Source: Candidatus Opimibacter skivensis
Lineage (GTDB): Bacteria > Bacteroidota > Bacteroidia > Chitinophagales > Saprospiraceae
DNA length: 64,000 bases
NCBI GenBank assembly: GCA_016721905.1
Contig: JADKHH010000003.1
Location: 310,001-374,000, forward strand
Direction of reading: 5' to 3'
The notes beneath the pieces were generated by a model. It was given only the letters and a program-made list of their open reading frames with translations. It was not told the DNA's origin and searched no databases. Every line of letters begins with the position of its first letter. The first letter of the stretch is position 1. Shown piece by piece: positions 32,655-41,364 of this stretch. A program made the translations under genes and the position numbers.

Positions 32655-34805
32655 TCAATTAGCGGGTAATTGGATTATAAATACACTTCCTTCTCCTTCT
32701 TTTGTTTCTACTTTCAATTCACCGCCGTGTGCTTTTACAATATCGTAACTTAATGACAACCCTAAGCCAGTTCCTTGTCCGGTGGGTTTGGTGGTAAAAA
32801 AGGGTTGGAAGATTTTATCTAATGCAGATGCAGGGATGCCGGAGCCGTTGTCGGAGACACTAATAGTGACAATTGGTCCATCTGACCCCCTACCCCCTGA
32901 AAGGGGGAGTTGATGTTTTGTCATTACCGTTACAATGGGTTGGTAATCTGGTCCCCCTTCCAGGGGGTAGGGGGTTTGTAGGGCCTTTTGTTTTTCACTA
33001 ACCGCATAAAACGCATTCGTGATCAGATTGAGGATCACCCTACCGATATCCTGAGGGATGACATTTACCTTGCCGATACTTTGATCAAAATCCGTTTTCG
33101 TCATGGCATTAAATGACTTGTCCTTGGCGCGGAGGCCGTGATAGGCGAGGCGAAGATATTCGTCGCACAGGGCATTGATGTCTGTTGGTTCTTTGACACC
33201 GCTGCTGGTGCGGCTGTGCTGGAGCATCCCTTTGACAATCGCATCTGCGCGTTTACCGTGGTGATTTATTTTTTCTTCATTGGCCAGGATATCTGTAACG
33301 GTATTTCCAACCTCTCCAAAATTTCCTTTCTCTATGGCTTCCTTGATTTCTGCCAGCAGTTCTTTATTGACGTCTGAGAAATTATTGACGAAGTTTAATG
33401 GATTCTGTATTTCATGTGCTATGCCAGCGGTCAGTTGGCCGAGAGAGGCCATTTTTTCAGATTGGACAAGGAGGGCTTGCGCGGATTTTAATTCGGTGAG
33501 ACTTTGATGTAGGCTGGCGGTGCGTTCTTCCACCTGTTGTTCCAGCAATTCGTTTTGCGTGGTGAGGATTTTCTTTTTTTCTTCTGCCAGGGCGACTACA
33601 TGCTCAGCTGATTTCCGGATCTCTTCCTGGATAGCTCTGAACCTGAGGGCTACATAGACTAACAGGGACAATGGGAAAGATAAAAGGATGGCGGAAGCGA
33701 CGGTTTCCCTCCGTGTGATAGCCCAGATGACAAGCCAAACAAGGGTGGAAAGCAATCCGACGACAATAGCCCATTGCGCTCCCTTAATCTTTCGCCAGGA
33801 GGTGAAGAGGAGGTATCCAAAAATGATAAAAGAGAGTGCTGCGGCTACAATTTTGGAAATAGTACCAGGAACAAATCCATCTACCAGGCCAAATATAGAA
33901 ATGGCTACGAAAAAAAGTTTTATCCAGCGAGGGATATGTGCTTTGAAAATACCAGCTAGTACAACAGCGGTCATACCGATCATACTCCAACCGAAAACAG
34001 ACCATGCTGCATCCAGTATACAATGTGCTACATAGGAGATGTCAGGGCTGGTACTCCAGGCTGTTCCAAGTGATGATAGCGTAGACAGGGTAGTGAGAAT
34101 GGCAAACAACTTTAGATAAGATTCTTCTTTATGCAAGAAGTACATGAGCCAAAAAAGCAGGGATAAAAGCAGGCATGTAGAAATCCAGACGGAAGTCGAA
34201 ATATGTTGTTGCCTTAATGCATGCAGAAAGCCTTTGTTGTATTCGTGAGTGGTAAAGACAAGAAATGCGCGTGGATTAACTTTTTGCATTTGCAGCTGGC
34301 CGTGATCAAACGGAGAGACACGATCTGCTACCTGGACCATCAGTGTGTGGATGGTGTCAGGTGTCAGAAAGATTGCGGAGGGCCATTTCTGGTATGGATT
34401 ATATTCTTTAAATCCAATTCTATTCGCACCTGTTTGCCCAAAGGACTGAAAGTGCTTTCCATCCAAATATACTTCTGTTGCAGCCCAGGTGCCCATCCGG
34501 AAGCCGCTAATTTTGCTGGCAAGGTCGATGTCCATTTTGAATTTCAACCTAAGCCATCCTGATAGTTTACCGTCAGCATCTGCCATTGAGGTAGAGAGAT
34601 CAGCAGGTCTTAACGTTTTCCACATGGAAGGCTGCGATGCAGAATCCGGGTTAGCTATCCCTGGGTAGAATTCCCAGCCTGTGATTTCTCCGGTGTATAA
34701 CTGGTGGCTGGAGGTTAACATGGAAGAAGAGAGCAGTGCTGGTTCTACCTGAGCACTCAGGATATATGGACATAGCCCCAGCAGGAGCGGGATGAACCAC
34801 TTCAT
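32655..34805 (-). CDS. Sensor histidine kinase 1, 7TM-DISM-like sensor
   Basis: The ATG at 34805 gives 716 residues with signal peptide MKWFIPLLLGLCPYILSAQ; a longer frame from 34841 is less likely. Residues about 20-195 form an extracytoplasmic beta-sandwich sensor (GWLRLKFKMDIDL, GTWAATEVYLDGKHF). About seven membrane spans follow to residue 390, as in 7TM-DISM receptors. Then come a coiled coil and the kinase core: HisKA motif LTAGIAHEIQNPLNFVNNFS with phospho-His near 464, N box RVILNLITNAFYAVSE, and G boxes SDNGSGIP and TGQGTGLGLSLSYDI. Two inverted palindromic insertions (32893-32967) lie between N box and G box. It is the last kinase before the two receiver genes. Confidence 0.9.
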   Translation of the reverse strand: MKWFIPLLLGLCPYILSAQVEPALLSSSMLTSSHQLYTGEITGWEFYPGIANPDSASQPSMWKTLRPADLSTSMADADGKLSGWLRLKFKMDIDLASKISGFRMGTWAATEVYLDGKHFQSFGQTGANRIGFKEYNPYQKWPSAIFLTPDTIHTLMVQVADRVSPFDHGQLQMQKVNPRAFLVFTTHEYNKGFLHALRQQHISTSVWISTCLLLSLLFWLMYFLHKEESYLKLFAILTTLSTLSSLGTAWSTSPDISYVAHCILDAAWSVFGWSMIGMTAVVLAGIFKAHIPRWIKLFFVAISIFGLVDGFVPGTISKIVAAALSFIIFGYLLFTSWRKIKGAQWAIVVGLLSTLVWLVIWAITRRETVASAILLSFPLSLLVYVALRFRAIQEEIRKSAEHVVALAEEKKKILTTQNELLEQQVEERTASLHQSLTELKSAQALLVQSEKMASLGQLTAGIAHEIQNPLNFVNNFSDVNKELLAEIKEAIEKGNFGEVGNTVTDILANEEKINHHGKRADAIVKGMLQHSRTSSGVKEPTDINALCDEYLRLAYHGLRAKDKSFNAMTKTDFDQSIGKVNVIPQDIGRVILNLITNAFYAVSEKQKALQTPYPLEGGPDYQPIVTVMTKHQLPLSGGRGSDGPIVTISVSDNGSGIPASALDKIFQPFFTTKPTGQGTGLGLSLSYDIVKAHGGELKVETKEGEGSVFIIQLPAN
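32881..32975. repeat. Palindromic insertion pair in kinase 1
   Basis: CCCCCTGAAAGGGGG (32893-32907) and CCCCCTTCCAGGGGG (32953-32967), each with an outer ACCCCCT arm, lie in opposite orientation about 45 bases apart. They are translated as QTPYPLEGGPDY and QLPLSGGRGSDG. Confidence 0.85.
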
Positions 34806-34844
34806 TTTAAAGCATGAATGAATAATGGAAGTCCGGTTCAAATC

Positions 34845-34925
34845 GAATCAGTAGTGTAGGGCAAAATAGGTATAAATACAGAATCTTTGCATTCCTTTGT
34901 TGCCATGGACATAGGCGCTGTCTCT
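34845..34925 (-). pseudogene. Degenerate kinase 3'-end stub
   Basis: Minus-strand sequence just after R-repeat 2 keeps fragments of the kinase tail: GTCCATGGCAACAAAGGAATG corresponds to KAHGG...KEG, followed by a T-rich FIxTIxxLP-like part. It has internal deletions and is recognised mainly by position. Confidence 0.35.
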
Positions 34926-35017
34926 TTTGTCTGAATCACGGATTACACGGATTTAAGGATTTCACGGATTTCATTTATTAAGAGCATTATCTGATTTATA
35001 CAATAGTCCCACTAGTC
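34921..35017. repeat. R-repeat copy 2
   Basis: TTTTGTCTGAATCACGGATT, ACACGGATTTAAGGATTTCA, then CATTTATTAAGAG, TCTGATTTATACAAT and CACTAGTCTTATGA, running up to the stop codon of kinase 2. Confidence 0.85.
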
Positions 35018-38000
35018 TTATGATCCAATGGGTAATTGAATGGTGAATACGGTGCCTTCGCCTTCTGTTGTATCTACTATCAATTCACCGCCATGTGCCT
35101 TTACAATATCGTAACTCAATGATAATCCTAAGCCGGTTCCCTGGCCGGTGGGTTTGGTGGTGAAGAAGGGTTGGAAGATTTTGTCGAGGATGTGAGCTGG
35201 GATGCCGGGGCCGTTGTCACGAACACTTATCTCTACCCTTAAATCCCCTGTGACCCGTTTTGCCCCTAAATCCCCTGAAGGGGACTTGATAAGTTTTGTG
35301 GAGACGGTGACAATAGGAGTATAAGGTAAGTCCCCTTCAGGGGATTTAGGGTAAATGTTGGATACTGCATAAAACGCATTCGTAATCAAATTCAGGATCA
35401 CCCTTCCTAAATCCTGTGGTATGACATTTACCTTGCCAATGGTTTCATCAAGGTCGGTCTTTAAGGTCGCGTTGAAGGATTTGTCCTTTGCGCGGAGGCC
35501 GTGATAGGCGAGGCGAAGATATTCATCGCACAGGGCATTGATGTCTGTTGGTTCACTGACACCGCTGCTGGTGCGGCTATGTTGGAGCATGCCCTTGACG
35601 ATGGCATCTGCGCGTTTGCCATGGTGATTTATTTTTACTTCATTGGCCATAATGTCATTGGCCAGGGCTTCCACTTCATCGATATTGCCTTTGCCGAGTT
35701 CATCTTTCATTTCGGCAAGCAGTTCTTTATTGATATCAGAAAAATTATTGACAAAGTTTAATGGGTTCTGGATTTCATGTGCTATGCCTGCGGTGAGTTC
35801 GCCGAGGGAGGCCATTTTTTCGGCATGAATGAGTTGCTTTTGTGTGGATTTAAGTTCAGCATAAGCATGTTCGATTTCTTTGGCTTGCTCCAGTTCTTTC
35901 TTCTGCGTTCTTTCTCTTTCGATGCGGAGTGTGCGTGCCTTCAGGTATGTATTCAGTCGTAGGATCACGGCTATCAATGCAACTGCGTACAAGGTGTAAG
36001 CCCACCATGTCAGCCACCAGGGAGGGCGTATGGTGAAGGGGTAGTGAAATTCATTGCTCCAGTAACCATCGCTGTTCATAGCTTTTACTTTGAAGGTATA
36101 CGTACCATTCGGCAGGTTACCATAAGGTGCTTCTGTGCGAAGGCTCAGGGCACTCCAATCTTTTTCAAGGCCTTCCATCTTGTATTGGTATTTGACCTTT
36201 TTAGATTGGTGCATGGTGATCCCAATGAAATTAAAGGTAAGGTAGTTGTTATTGTACGCGAGGCTTAAGTCCTGGGGGAGGCCATACCAACCGGAGGTGC
36301 CGTTGAATCTGAAATTCTTCACGTGCACGCCATTTCCCATGGTGAGTGTGCTGTCTTTGTGTTGTTCCAGTTTGGCCCATGCCACTGGCTCATTATATAA
36401 AGAGATAGCGGTCACCTGCATGGTTGGTCCGCTTGTATCAGCTTCTATATTTCCGATCGCCGGATGGTATGCGGTGAGTCTGTCATTGGCGCCGATCCAG
36501 ATCGTTCCGGTGTTATCTTCACATAATGTGTTTGCATAGCAACCTATTCCCAGAAATCCATCTTCATAGGTGTAATTAGCAAAAAATACGTCTGACTCCT
36601 TAACAGTGTTTGTTTTGATCTTGTCAAGTAACACCATTAATTTATTCCTGGTTAATTTGCTTAATCCAGTTGGTGTGCCGAACCAGAGATTTCCCGATTG
36701 GTCTTCCAGGATACTTGTTATGTTGTTATTGGCCAGTCCCTGGGTTGCAGTTAAATGGGTAAAGAATTTTCCGTCATACCTGGTTAAGCCATTCCTGGTG
36801 CCGATCCAGATCATTCCGGATTTGTCTTCAAGGAGTGCGTTGACGAAATTATCAGACAAGCCTCCAGTGACCGTAAAATGGGTTATGGTAGCACCATCAA
36901 TTTTGGTTAAACCACCACCCTGGGATCCATACCAAATATTTCCGGATTGATCTTCCAGTAGACTCGTCACCTTATTGACTGCACTGCCGTTGGCTTTCGC
37001 AAAGATCGTAATGGATTTCCCATCATATTTGTCTACACCGCCACGATATGTACCGATCCAGATATTACCGGCACGGTCTTCAAGTAAGGTGGTAATGTTA
37101 TTGTCAGTAGTTCCATGGCTTGCCCAAAAATAAGTAAGTGTGCCTGCCTGACCATCCTTAGGCAATGCATACTTATTAAGCCCATGACTGTTGGTCCCGA
37201 ACCACATATTTCCGGATTTATCTTCGAGGATACATGCTACTGTATTATTGGAGAGGTTTTCAGGTTCTGAGAAATGGGCAAAGGATTTTCCGTCATATTT
37301 AATTGCACCTTCGCCATCCGTACCGAACCACATGTTTCCGGAATGATCTTTATGCATACTCCAGACATAAGGGCTTGACATGCCTTCGGCTTCAGTAAAA
37401 TGAGTGAATTTATTGCCGTCAAATCTGTTCACACCTCCACCTGCGGTGCCGCACCAGATATTTCCGGATCGGTCTTCCATCAGACTATAGACAGACTTAT
37501 TAGACAGGCCGTCTTTTTCGGTAAAATTGGTAAATGTTTTTCCGTCATACATGCTTAGGCCGCCCATATCGGTTGCGAACCAAAGATTTCCGGATCGGTC
37601 TTGAATAGATCTCCTCACTAAGTGATTTAATAAACCTTCTGCCTCGGTAAAATGTGTAAATGTTTTTCCGTCAAACTTATTTACGCCGCTGTCACCGGAG
37701 CTGAACCAAAAATTTCCTGCTTTGTCTTCCAGAATATTCGTAAAAATATTGCCGGATAAACCTTCGGCTTCCGTATAGCGGGTAAATGATTTTCCGTCAT
37801 ACATGTTTACGCCGTGTCCTGTGCCGAACCAAAGATTGCCTTGTCGATCCTCGTACATGCTCAAGATATTACCATCGTATAGGCCTTCTGTGATATTAAA
37901 TTGAGTAAATGATTTTCCGTCATATTTATTCGCACCACTTGAAGTGCCGAACCAGATATTTCCAGATTCGTCTTCCAGCATGGACATAACATTATTATGA

Positions 38001-38698
38001 GATAGTCCTTCTTTTTTGGTAAAACGGGTAAATGATTTTCCGTCGAATCTGGTCACGCCTCCGCCTATAGTGCCGAACCAGATGTTACCCTTTTGATCTT
38101 CCAGCATACTGAAAACGAAATTATTGGACAGCCCTTCCGTTTCAGTATAATGAGTGAATGATTTGCCGTCATATCGGCTTACACCATCGCCAGCCGTACC
38201 GATCCAGAGATTTCCGGATTTGTCCTGAATCATACAGTTGATCACGCCTGATTTCAATCCTTGCATTTTACTGAAGTAGCTAAAGTTTTGCGCATTGAGG
38301 TCTTTGCTAACAAGATCTTTTGCAGGGACTACCTCCGGGATACCTGCTATGAAGGGGCTGTCGATGGCGGGTACGGTCTTCGGAAGAAGGAGGGAGTCTT
38401 GTCCGGGCGTGTAGATTTGTGGCACGCCAGCAATGACTACTTTAGGGGTGACAGCCGGATGGATATTCGTTGTGGTAGGTATGACTCTGGGTTGCCCGGC
38501 AGGTTGTTTCAGTTGTTTGCTTTCATCAATGATCTCAGTTTCAAACTTCAACATGCTGTCTGGGGGGACTAAGCTGCCGTGGGCTTCAACGACTTTGGGG
38601 CCGAAGTTTCGCGTATCGGAATTTTCTTCCCGGAGGTTGCATGAAAAAAGCAAAGCGACGAGTGTGGCAATACTGCTCCAAATGCAGGCATGCTGCAT
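35018..38698 (-). CDS. Sensor histidine kinase 2, double beta-propeller lipoprotein sensor
   Basis: From ATG 38698 the product has 1226 residues; an earlier in-frame start at 38731 lies inside the R-repeat. A lipoprotein signal ends ALLFSC (Cys 20). About fourteen two-component-regulator propeller repeats (pattern SGNIWFGT...GVNRYDGKSFTHFTE.EGL) suggest two seven-bladed propellers. A Y_Y_Y domain follows (KVKYQYKMEGLEKDWSAL), one membrane span near 894-915 (WWAYTLYAVALIAVIL), and the kinase core with phospho-His near 974 (LTAGIAHEIQNPLNFVNNFS). Its palindromic insertions are of the TCCCCTGAAGGGGA family (35271-35344). There is no receiver or DNA-binding domain, unlike the hybrid propeller regulators common in Bacteroidota. 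Confidence 0.9.
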   Translation of the reverse strand: MQHACIWSSIATLVALLFSCNLREENSDTRNFGPKVVEAHGSLVPPDSMLKFETEIIDESKQLKQPAGQPRVIPTTTNIHPAVTPKVVIAGVPQIYTPGQDSLLLPKTVPAIDSPFIAGIPEVVPAKDLVSKDLNAQNFSYFSKMQGLKSGVINCMIQDKSGNLWIGTAGDGVSRYDGKSFTHYTETEGLSNNFVFSMLEDQKGNIWFGTIGGGVTRFDGKSFTRFTKKEGLSHNNVMSMLEDESGNIWFGTSSGANKYDGKSFTQFNITEGLYDGNILSMYEDRQGNLWFGTGHGVNMYDGKSFTRYTEAEGLSGNIFTNILEDKAGNFWFSSGDSGVNKFDGKTFTHFTEAEGLLNHLVRRSIQDRSGNLWFATDMGGLSMYDGKTFTNFTEKDGLSNKSVYSLMEDRSGNIWCGTAGGGVNRFDGNKFTHFTEAEGMSSPYVWSMHKDHSGNMWFGTDGEGAIKYDGKSFAHFSEPENLSNNTVACILEDKSGNMWFGTNSHGLNKYALPKDGQAGTLTYFWASHGTTDNNITTLLEDRAGNIWIGTYRGGVDKYDGKSITIFAKANGSAVNKVTSLLEDQSGNIWYGSQGGGLTKIDGATITHFTVTGGLSDNFVNALLEDKSGMIWIGTRNGLTRYDGKFFTHLTATQGLANNNITSILEDQSGNLWFGTPTGLSKLTRNKLMVLLDKIKTNTVKESDVFFANYTYEDGFLGIGCYANTLCEDNTGTIWIGANDRLTAYHPAIGNIEADTSGPTMQVTAISLYNEPVAWAKLEQHKDSTLTMGNGVHVKNFRFNGTSGWYGLPQDLSLAYNNNYLTFNFIGITMHQSKKVKYQYKMEGLEKDWSALSLRTEAPYGNLPNGTYTFKVKAMNSDGYWSNEFHYPFTIRPPWWLTWWAYTLYAVALIAVILRLNTYLKARTLRIERERTQKKELEQAKEIEHAYAELKSTQKQLIHAEKMASLGELTAGIAHEIQNPLNFVNNFSDINKELLAEMKDELGKGNIDEVEALANDIMANEVKINHHGKRADAIVKGMLQHSRTSSGVSEPTDINALCDEYLRLAYHGLRAKDKSFNATLKTDLDETIGKVNVIPQDLGRVILNLITNAFYAVSNIYPKSPEGDLPYTPIVTVSTKLIKSPSGDLGAKRVTGDLRVEISVRDNGPGIPAHILDKIFQPFFTTKPTGQGTGLGLSLSYDIVKAHGGELIVDTTEGEGTVFTIQLPIGS
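35245..35352. repeat. Palindromic insertions in kinase 2 (second family)
   Basis: TAAATCCCCTGAAGGGGACTT (around 35268-35288) and its inverted copy AAGTCCCCTTCAGGGGATTTA (35328-35348) flank about 40 bases, with a further TTAAATCCCCTGTGACC part near 35240. They are translated as NIYPKSPEGDLPY and KLIKSPSGDLGAK. Confidence 0.85.
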
Positions 38699-38699
38699 C

Positions 38700-38849
38700 G
38701 TCACTTTTGTCTGCATCACGGATTTATACATTTTGTCTGCATCACGGATTTATACATTTTGTCTGCATCACGGATTACGCGGATTTAAGGATTTCACAGA
38801 TTTCATTTATTGGGAGATTTATCTGATTTATACAATGGTCCCGCTAGTC
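38700..38849. repeat. R-repeat copy 3 (tandem variant)
   Basis: A variant unit TTTGTCTGCATCACGGATT occurs three times, the last extended by ACGCGGATTTAAGGATTTCA and TCTGATTTATACAATGG up to the stop codon of kinase 3. The upstream edge runs into the 5' end of kinase 2. Confidence 0.85.
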
Positions 38850-41198
38850 TTATGAACCCATAGGTAATTGAATGGTAAATGCAGTTCCTTCGCCTTCTTT
38901 TGTTTCTACTTTCAATTCACCACCATGAGCTTTGATGATGTCATAGCTTAAAGATAACCCTAAGCCGGTTCCCTGGCCGGTGGGTTTGGTGGTGAAGAAA
39001 GGTTGGAAGATTTTGTCGAATGCAGATTTTGGGATGCCGGGGCCGTTGTCGGAGATGGATATTGCAATCTCTTGCCCCCCTTTGCCCCCTAAAGGGGGTA
39101 CCAACCTTTTTGTTAATACTATAACTGTTGGTTGATAATCTGCAGGGCTAAGTTTTGTTTTTTCAGACACAGCGTAGAAGGCATTCGTGATCAGATTCAA
39201 GATCACCCTTCCGATATCCTGCGGTATGACATTGACCAATCCGATGGTGTCATCAAAATCTGTTTTCATCGAGGCAGTGAAGGTCTTATCCTTTGCGCGG
39301 AGGCCATGGTAAGCCAGACGCAGGTACTCATCTGCGAGTGTATTGATGTCTGTTGGTTCCTTGACGCCGCTGCTGCTACGGCTGTGTTGTAACATGCCTT
39401 TGACGATGGCATCGGCACGTTTGCCGTGGTGATTGATTTTCTCTTCGTTTTCCTTGATGCTATTAGAGATGGTAATGGCCTCTGCTGTGTTACCGGTTTT
39501 TAGTTCATGCTGCATTTCCTCGATGAGCTCGGTGTTGACCTCTGAGAAATTATTTACGAAGTTTAATGGATTCTGGATTTCGTGGGCGATGCCTGCGGTG
39601 AGTTCGCCGAGGGAGGCCATTTTTTCGGATTGGACAAGTTGGGCTTGTGTCGATTGAAGTTTGCTCAGAGCGGATTCTATTTCCTTGTTCTTACGGAGTA
39701 ATTCCTTGTTTATTTTTTGTTTGTACCGGTTCCTGGTCAACAAGCCGAATGCCAGGATGGACAATAAGCCCAGGATGCCGAGCAGGTAATATTGCCTTTT
39801 TTGGGAGTATTTATTTTCCGTTTCAAGCAACTGAACAGCCCTCTCATTCTCAGCCATACGTTTTTCGATATCAAAGCTGAGGGAACGGTTGTTACGCTCT
39901 TCTTCGATCATTTCGGAGGATAGTTTACTATAGTCCTCATATGCTTTTGTGGCCTTCAGAAAGTCGCCACCAAGGGTATAGGCCTGTGCCAGCAGTTTCA
40001 TAACGTCTAAGGTTTCCCGGCGCAAATTCACTGCACGCAGGTTGACGATTTCCGGTTGCAGGAGAGAGATAGCCTCTTTTATTCTGTTTTGCCTGATCCT
40101 GATCAAGGCGAGGTAATAGCCTGGCGTAAGGGCGCCCATAATACTGGTAATAGGAAGATTGCCTTCAGTGATAATTGCCATGCATCTCAGGATATTGACT
40201 TCTGCGGAATCAAGCTTGTCCTCCATGTAAAAGGCAAACGATTTTTCCTGGAAATAATGGGCGAATTGAAAACTATTTATTAAGGTATCACTGAGCGTTT
40301 TGCGCATTAAGTCAAAATAGTATTCTACACTGTCAGCCTTCAGGAAGACTTTAGCTCTTGCCATTTGCAAATACGAAAAAGTGGGTTCGCCCTGTAGCAA
40401 GCCGCTGCTGTCTTTTCTGGTCAGGGCAAACATTTCATGAAGTTGCTGAATTGCTTTTTCATACTTGCCCATATCCACCAAGTAGGAAGCAAGAACGCTT
40501 TTACGGTTGATTTTTCCGTCCAGGCCTATATTGGGCGGGTCTCCGTATCCAAGATAGGAGTCGTCATAGGGGTAGATGATGTCATCGAGAAAATCAATGG
40601 ATTTCAATTGAAAATACTCTGCTTTATCCGCAAGTCCTAGGGTATTGTATAATGAGGCTAAAACATTATAGGCTATCGAAACAGAGGCAGAATCTCCTCT
40701 TTGCTGAAAGAAGGAGGCCAGCGTGGAGTATGTTTCTATGCCTTCATGGATGCGTGAGCCATTGCGGAACGGAACACGGATGTCCCTCATGGCAGTTAGG
40801 AGAATAAATTTCTGGTGTATAGAAGAATACGACTTCAATTCATCAATCATGTTCAGGCCATAATCAATTGGATAATCATATTCGCCGGCTTTGCTTTTAT
40901 AATTGGCAGTAAAAAGGAAATCGTATGCAATTCTGTAGTAGTGATCAGGCTTTAGTGTTGATTTTAGCATAATCATGGCCTGTTCAAACCTTTTGTCCGC
41001 CAGGTATTCAGGCTTGAAAGAAGACATTTCAATGACCATTGCTTTCAGGACTAAAGAATCTTTCTCCTTGATACCACTTAGCTGGTTTAGGTGGTATAGG
41101 ATTGAATCCAGGCCATCTTGCTTTTGTGCTGAAGCATTGAAGCCGGTCACCACAGAAAGTGTAATGAGTACAGATTTTATATAAACTATTCGGAGCAT
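38850..41198 (-). CDS. Sensor histidine kinase 3, periplasmic TPR sensor
   Basis: The 782-residue protein has a signal peptide (VLITLSVVTGFNASAQ), a periplasmic helical region with tetratricopeptide-like repeats (about residues 40-440: GDSASVSIAYNVLASLYNTL, ADKAEYFQLKSIDFLDD, GGDFLKATKAYEDYSKLSSE), a membrane span near 470-488 (YYLLGILGLLSILAFGLLT), a coiled coil, and the shared kinase core with phospho-His near 539. A single palindrome of the CCCCTAAAGGGGG family lies between N box and G box. The ligand or protein partner of the TPR domain is unknown. Confidence 0.9.
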   Translation of the reverse strand: MLRIVYIKSVLITLSVVTGFNASAQKQDGLDSILYHLNQLSGIKEKDSLVLKAMVIEMSSFKPEYLADKRFEQAMIMLKSTLKPDHYYRIAYDFLFTANYKSKAGEYDYPIDYGLNMIDELKSYSSIHQKFILLTAMRDIRVPFRNGSRIHEGIETYSTLASFFQQRGDSASVSIAYNVLASLYNTLGLADKAEYFQLKSIDFLDDIIYPYDDSYLGYGDPPNIGLDGKINRKSVLASYLVDMGKYEKAIQQLHEMFALTRKDSSGLLQGEPTFSYLQMARAKVFLKADSVEYYFDLMRKTLSDTLINSFQFAHYFQEKSFAFYMEDKLDSAEVNILRCMAIITEGNLPITSIMGALTPGYYLALIRIRQNRIKEAISLLQPEIVNLRAVNLRRETLDVMKLLAQAYTLGGDFLKATKAYEDYSKLSSEMIEEERNNRSLSFDIEKRMAENERAVQLLETENKYSQKRQYYLLGILGLLSILAFGLLTRNRYKQKINKELLRKNKEIESALSKLQSTQAQLVQSEKMASLGELTAGIAHEIQNPLNFVNNFSEVNTELIEEMQHELKTGNTAEAITISNSIKENEEKINHHGKRADAIVKGMLQHSRSSSGVKEPTDINTLADEYLRLAYHGLRAKDKTFTASMKTDFDDTIGLVNVIPQDIGRVILNLITNAFYAVSEKTKLSPADYQPTVIVLTKRLVPPLGGKGGQEIAISISDNGPGIPKSAFDKIFQPFFTTKPTGQGTGLGLSLSYDIIKAHGGELKVETKEGEGTAFTIQLPMGS
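39073..39103. repeat. Palindromic insertion in kinase 3 (third family)
   Basis: GCCCCCTAAAGGGGGTACC, preceded by CCCCCCTTT, is translated as RLVPPLGGKGGQ. It is a single copy, at the position of the second palindrome of kinase 1. Confidence 0.85.
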
Positions 41199-41199
41199 T

Positions 41200-41272
41200 T
41201 TGAGCAGTTGTTTAGCCCTTTGTATGAAATGTGATCGTTTGCATTTTGTTGAGTGCTTTGATGATGCCTTCT
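41200..41272 (-). pseudogene. Degenerate kinase 3'-end stub before kinase 3
   Basis: After R-repeat 4 the minus strand reads GIIKALNKMQTITFHTKG then stop. IIKAL matches D-I/V-I/V-K-A-H of the kinase tail, with a central deletion. Confidence 0.4.
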
Positions 41273-41364
41273 TTTGTCTGAATCACGGATTACACGGATT
41301 TAAGGATTTCACGGATTTTATTTATTAAGAGCTTTATCTGATTTATACAATAGCCCCACTAGTC
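41270..41364. repeat. R-repeat copy 4
   Basis: TTTTGTCTGAATCACGGATT, ACACGGATTTAAGGATTTCA, TTATTTATTAAGAGC, TCTGATTTATACAATAG and CACTAGTCTTATGA run up to the stop codon of kinase 4. Confidence 0.85.
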
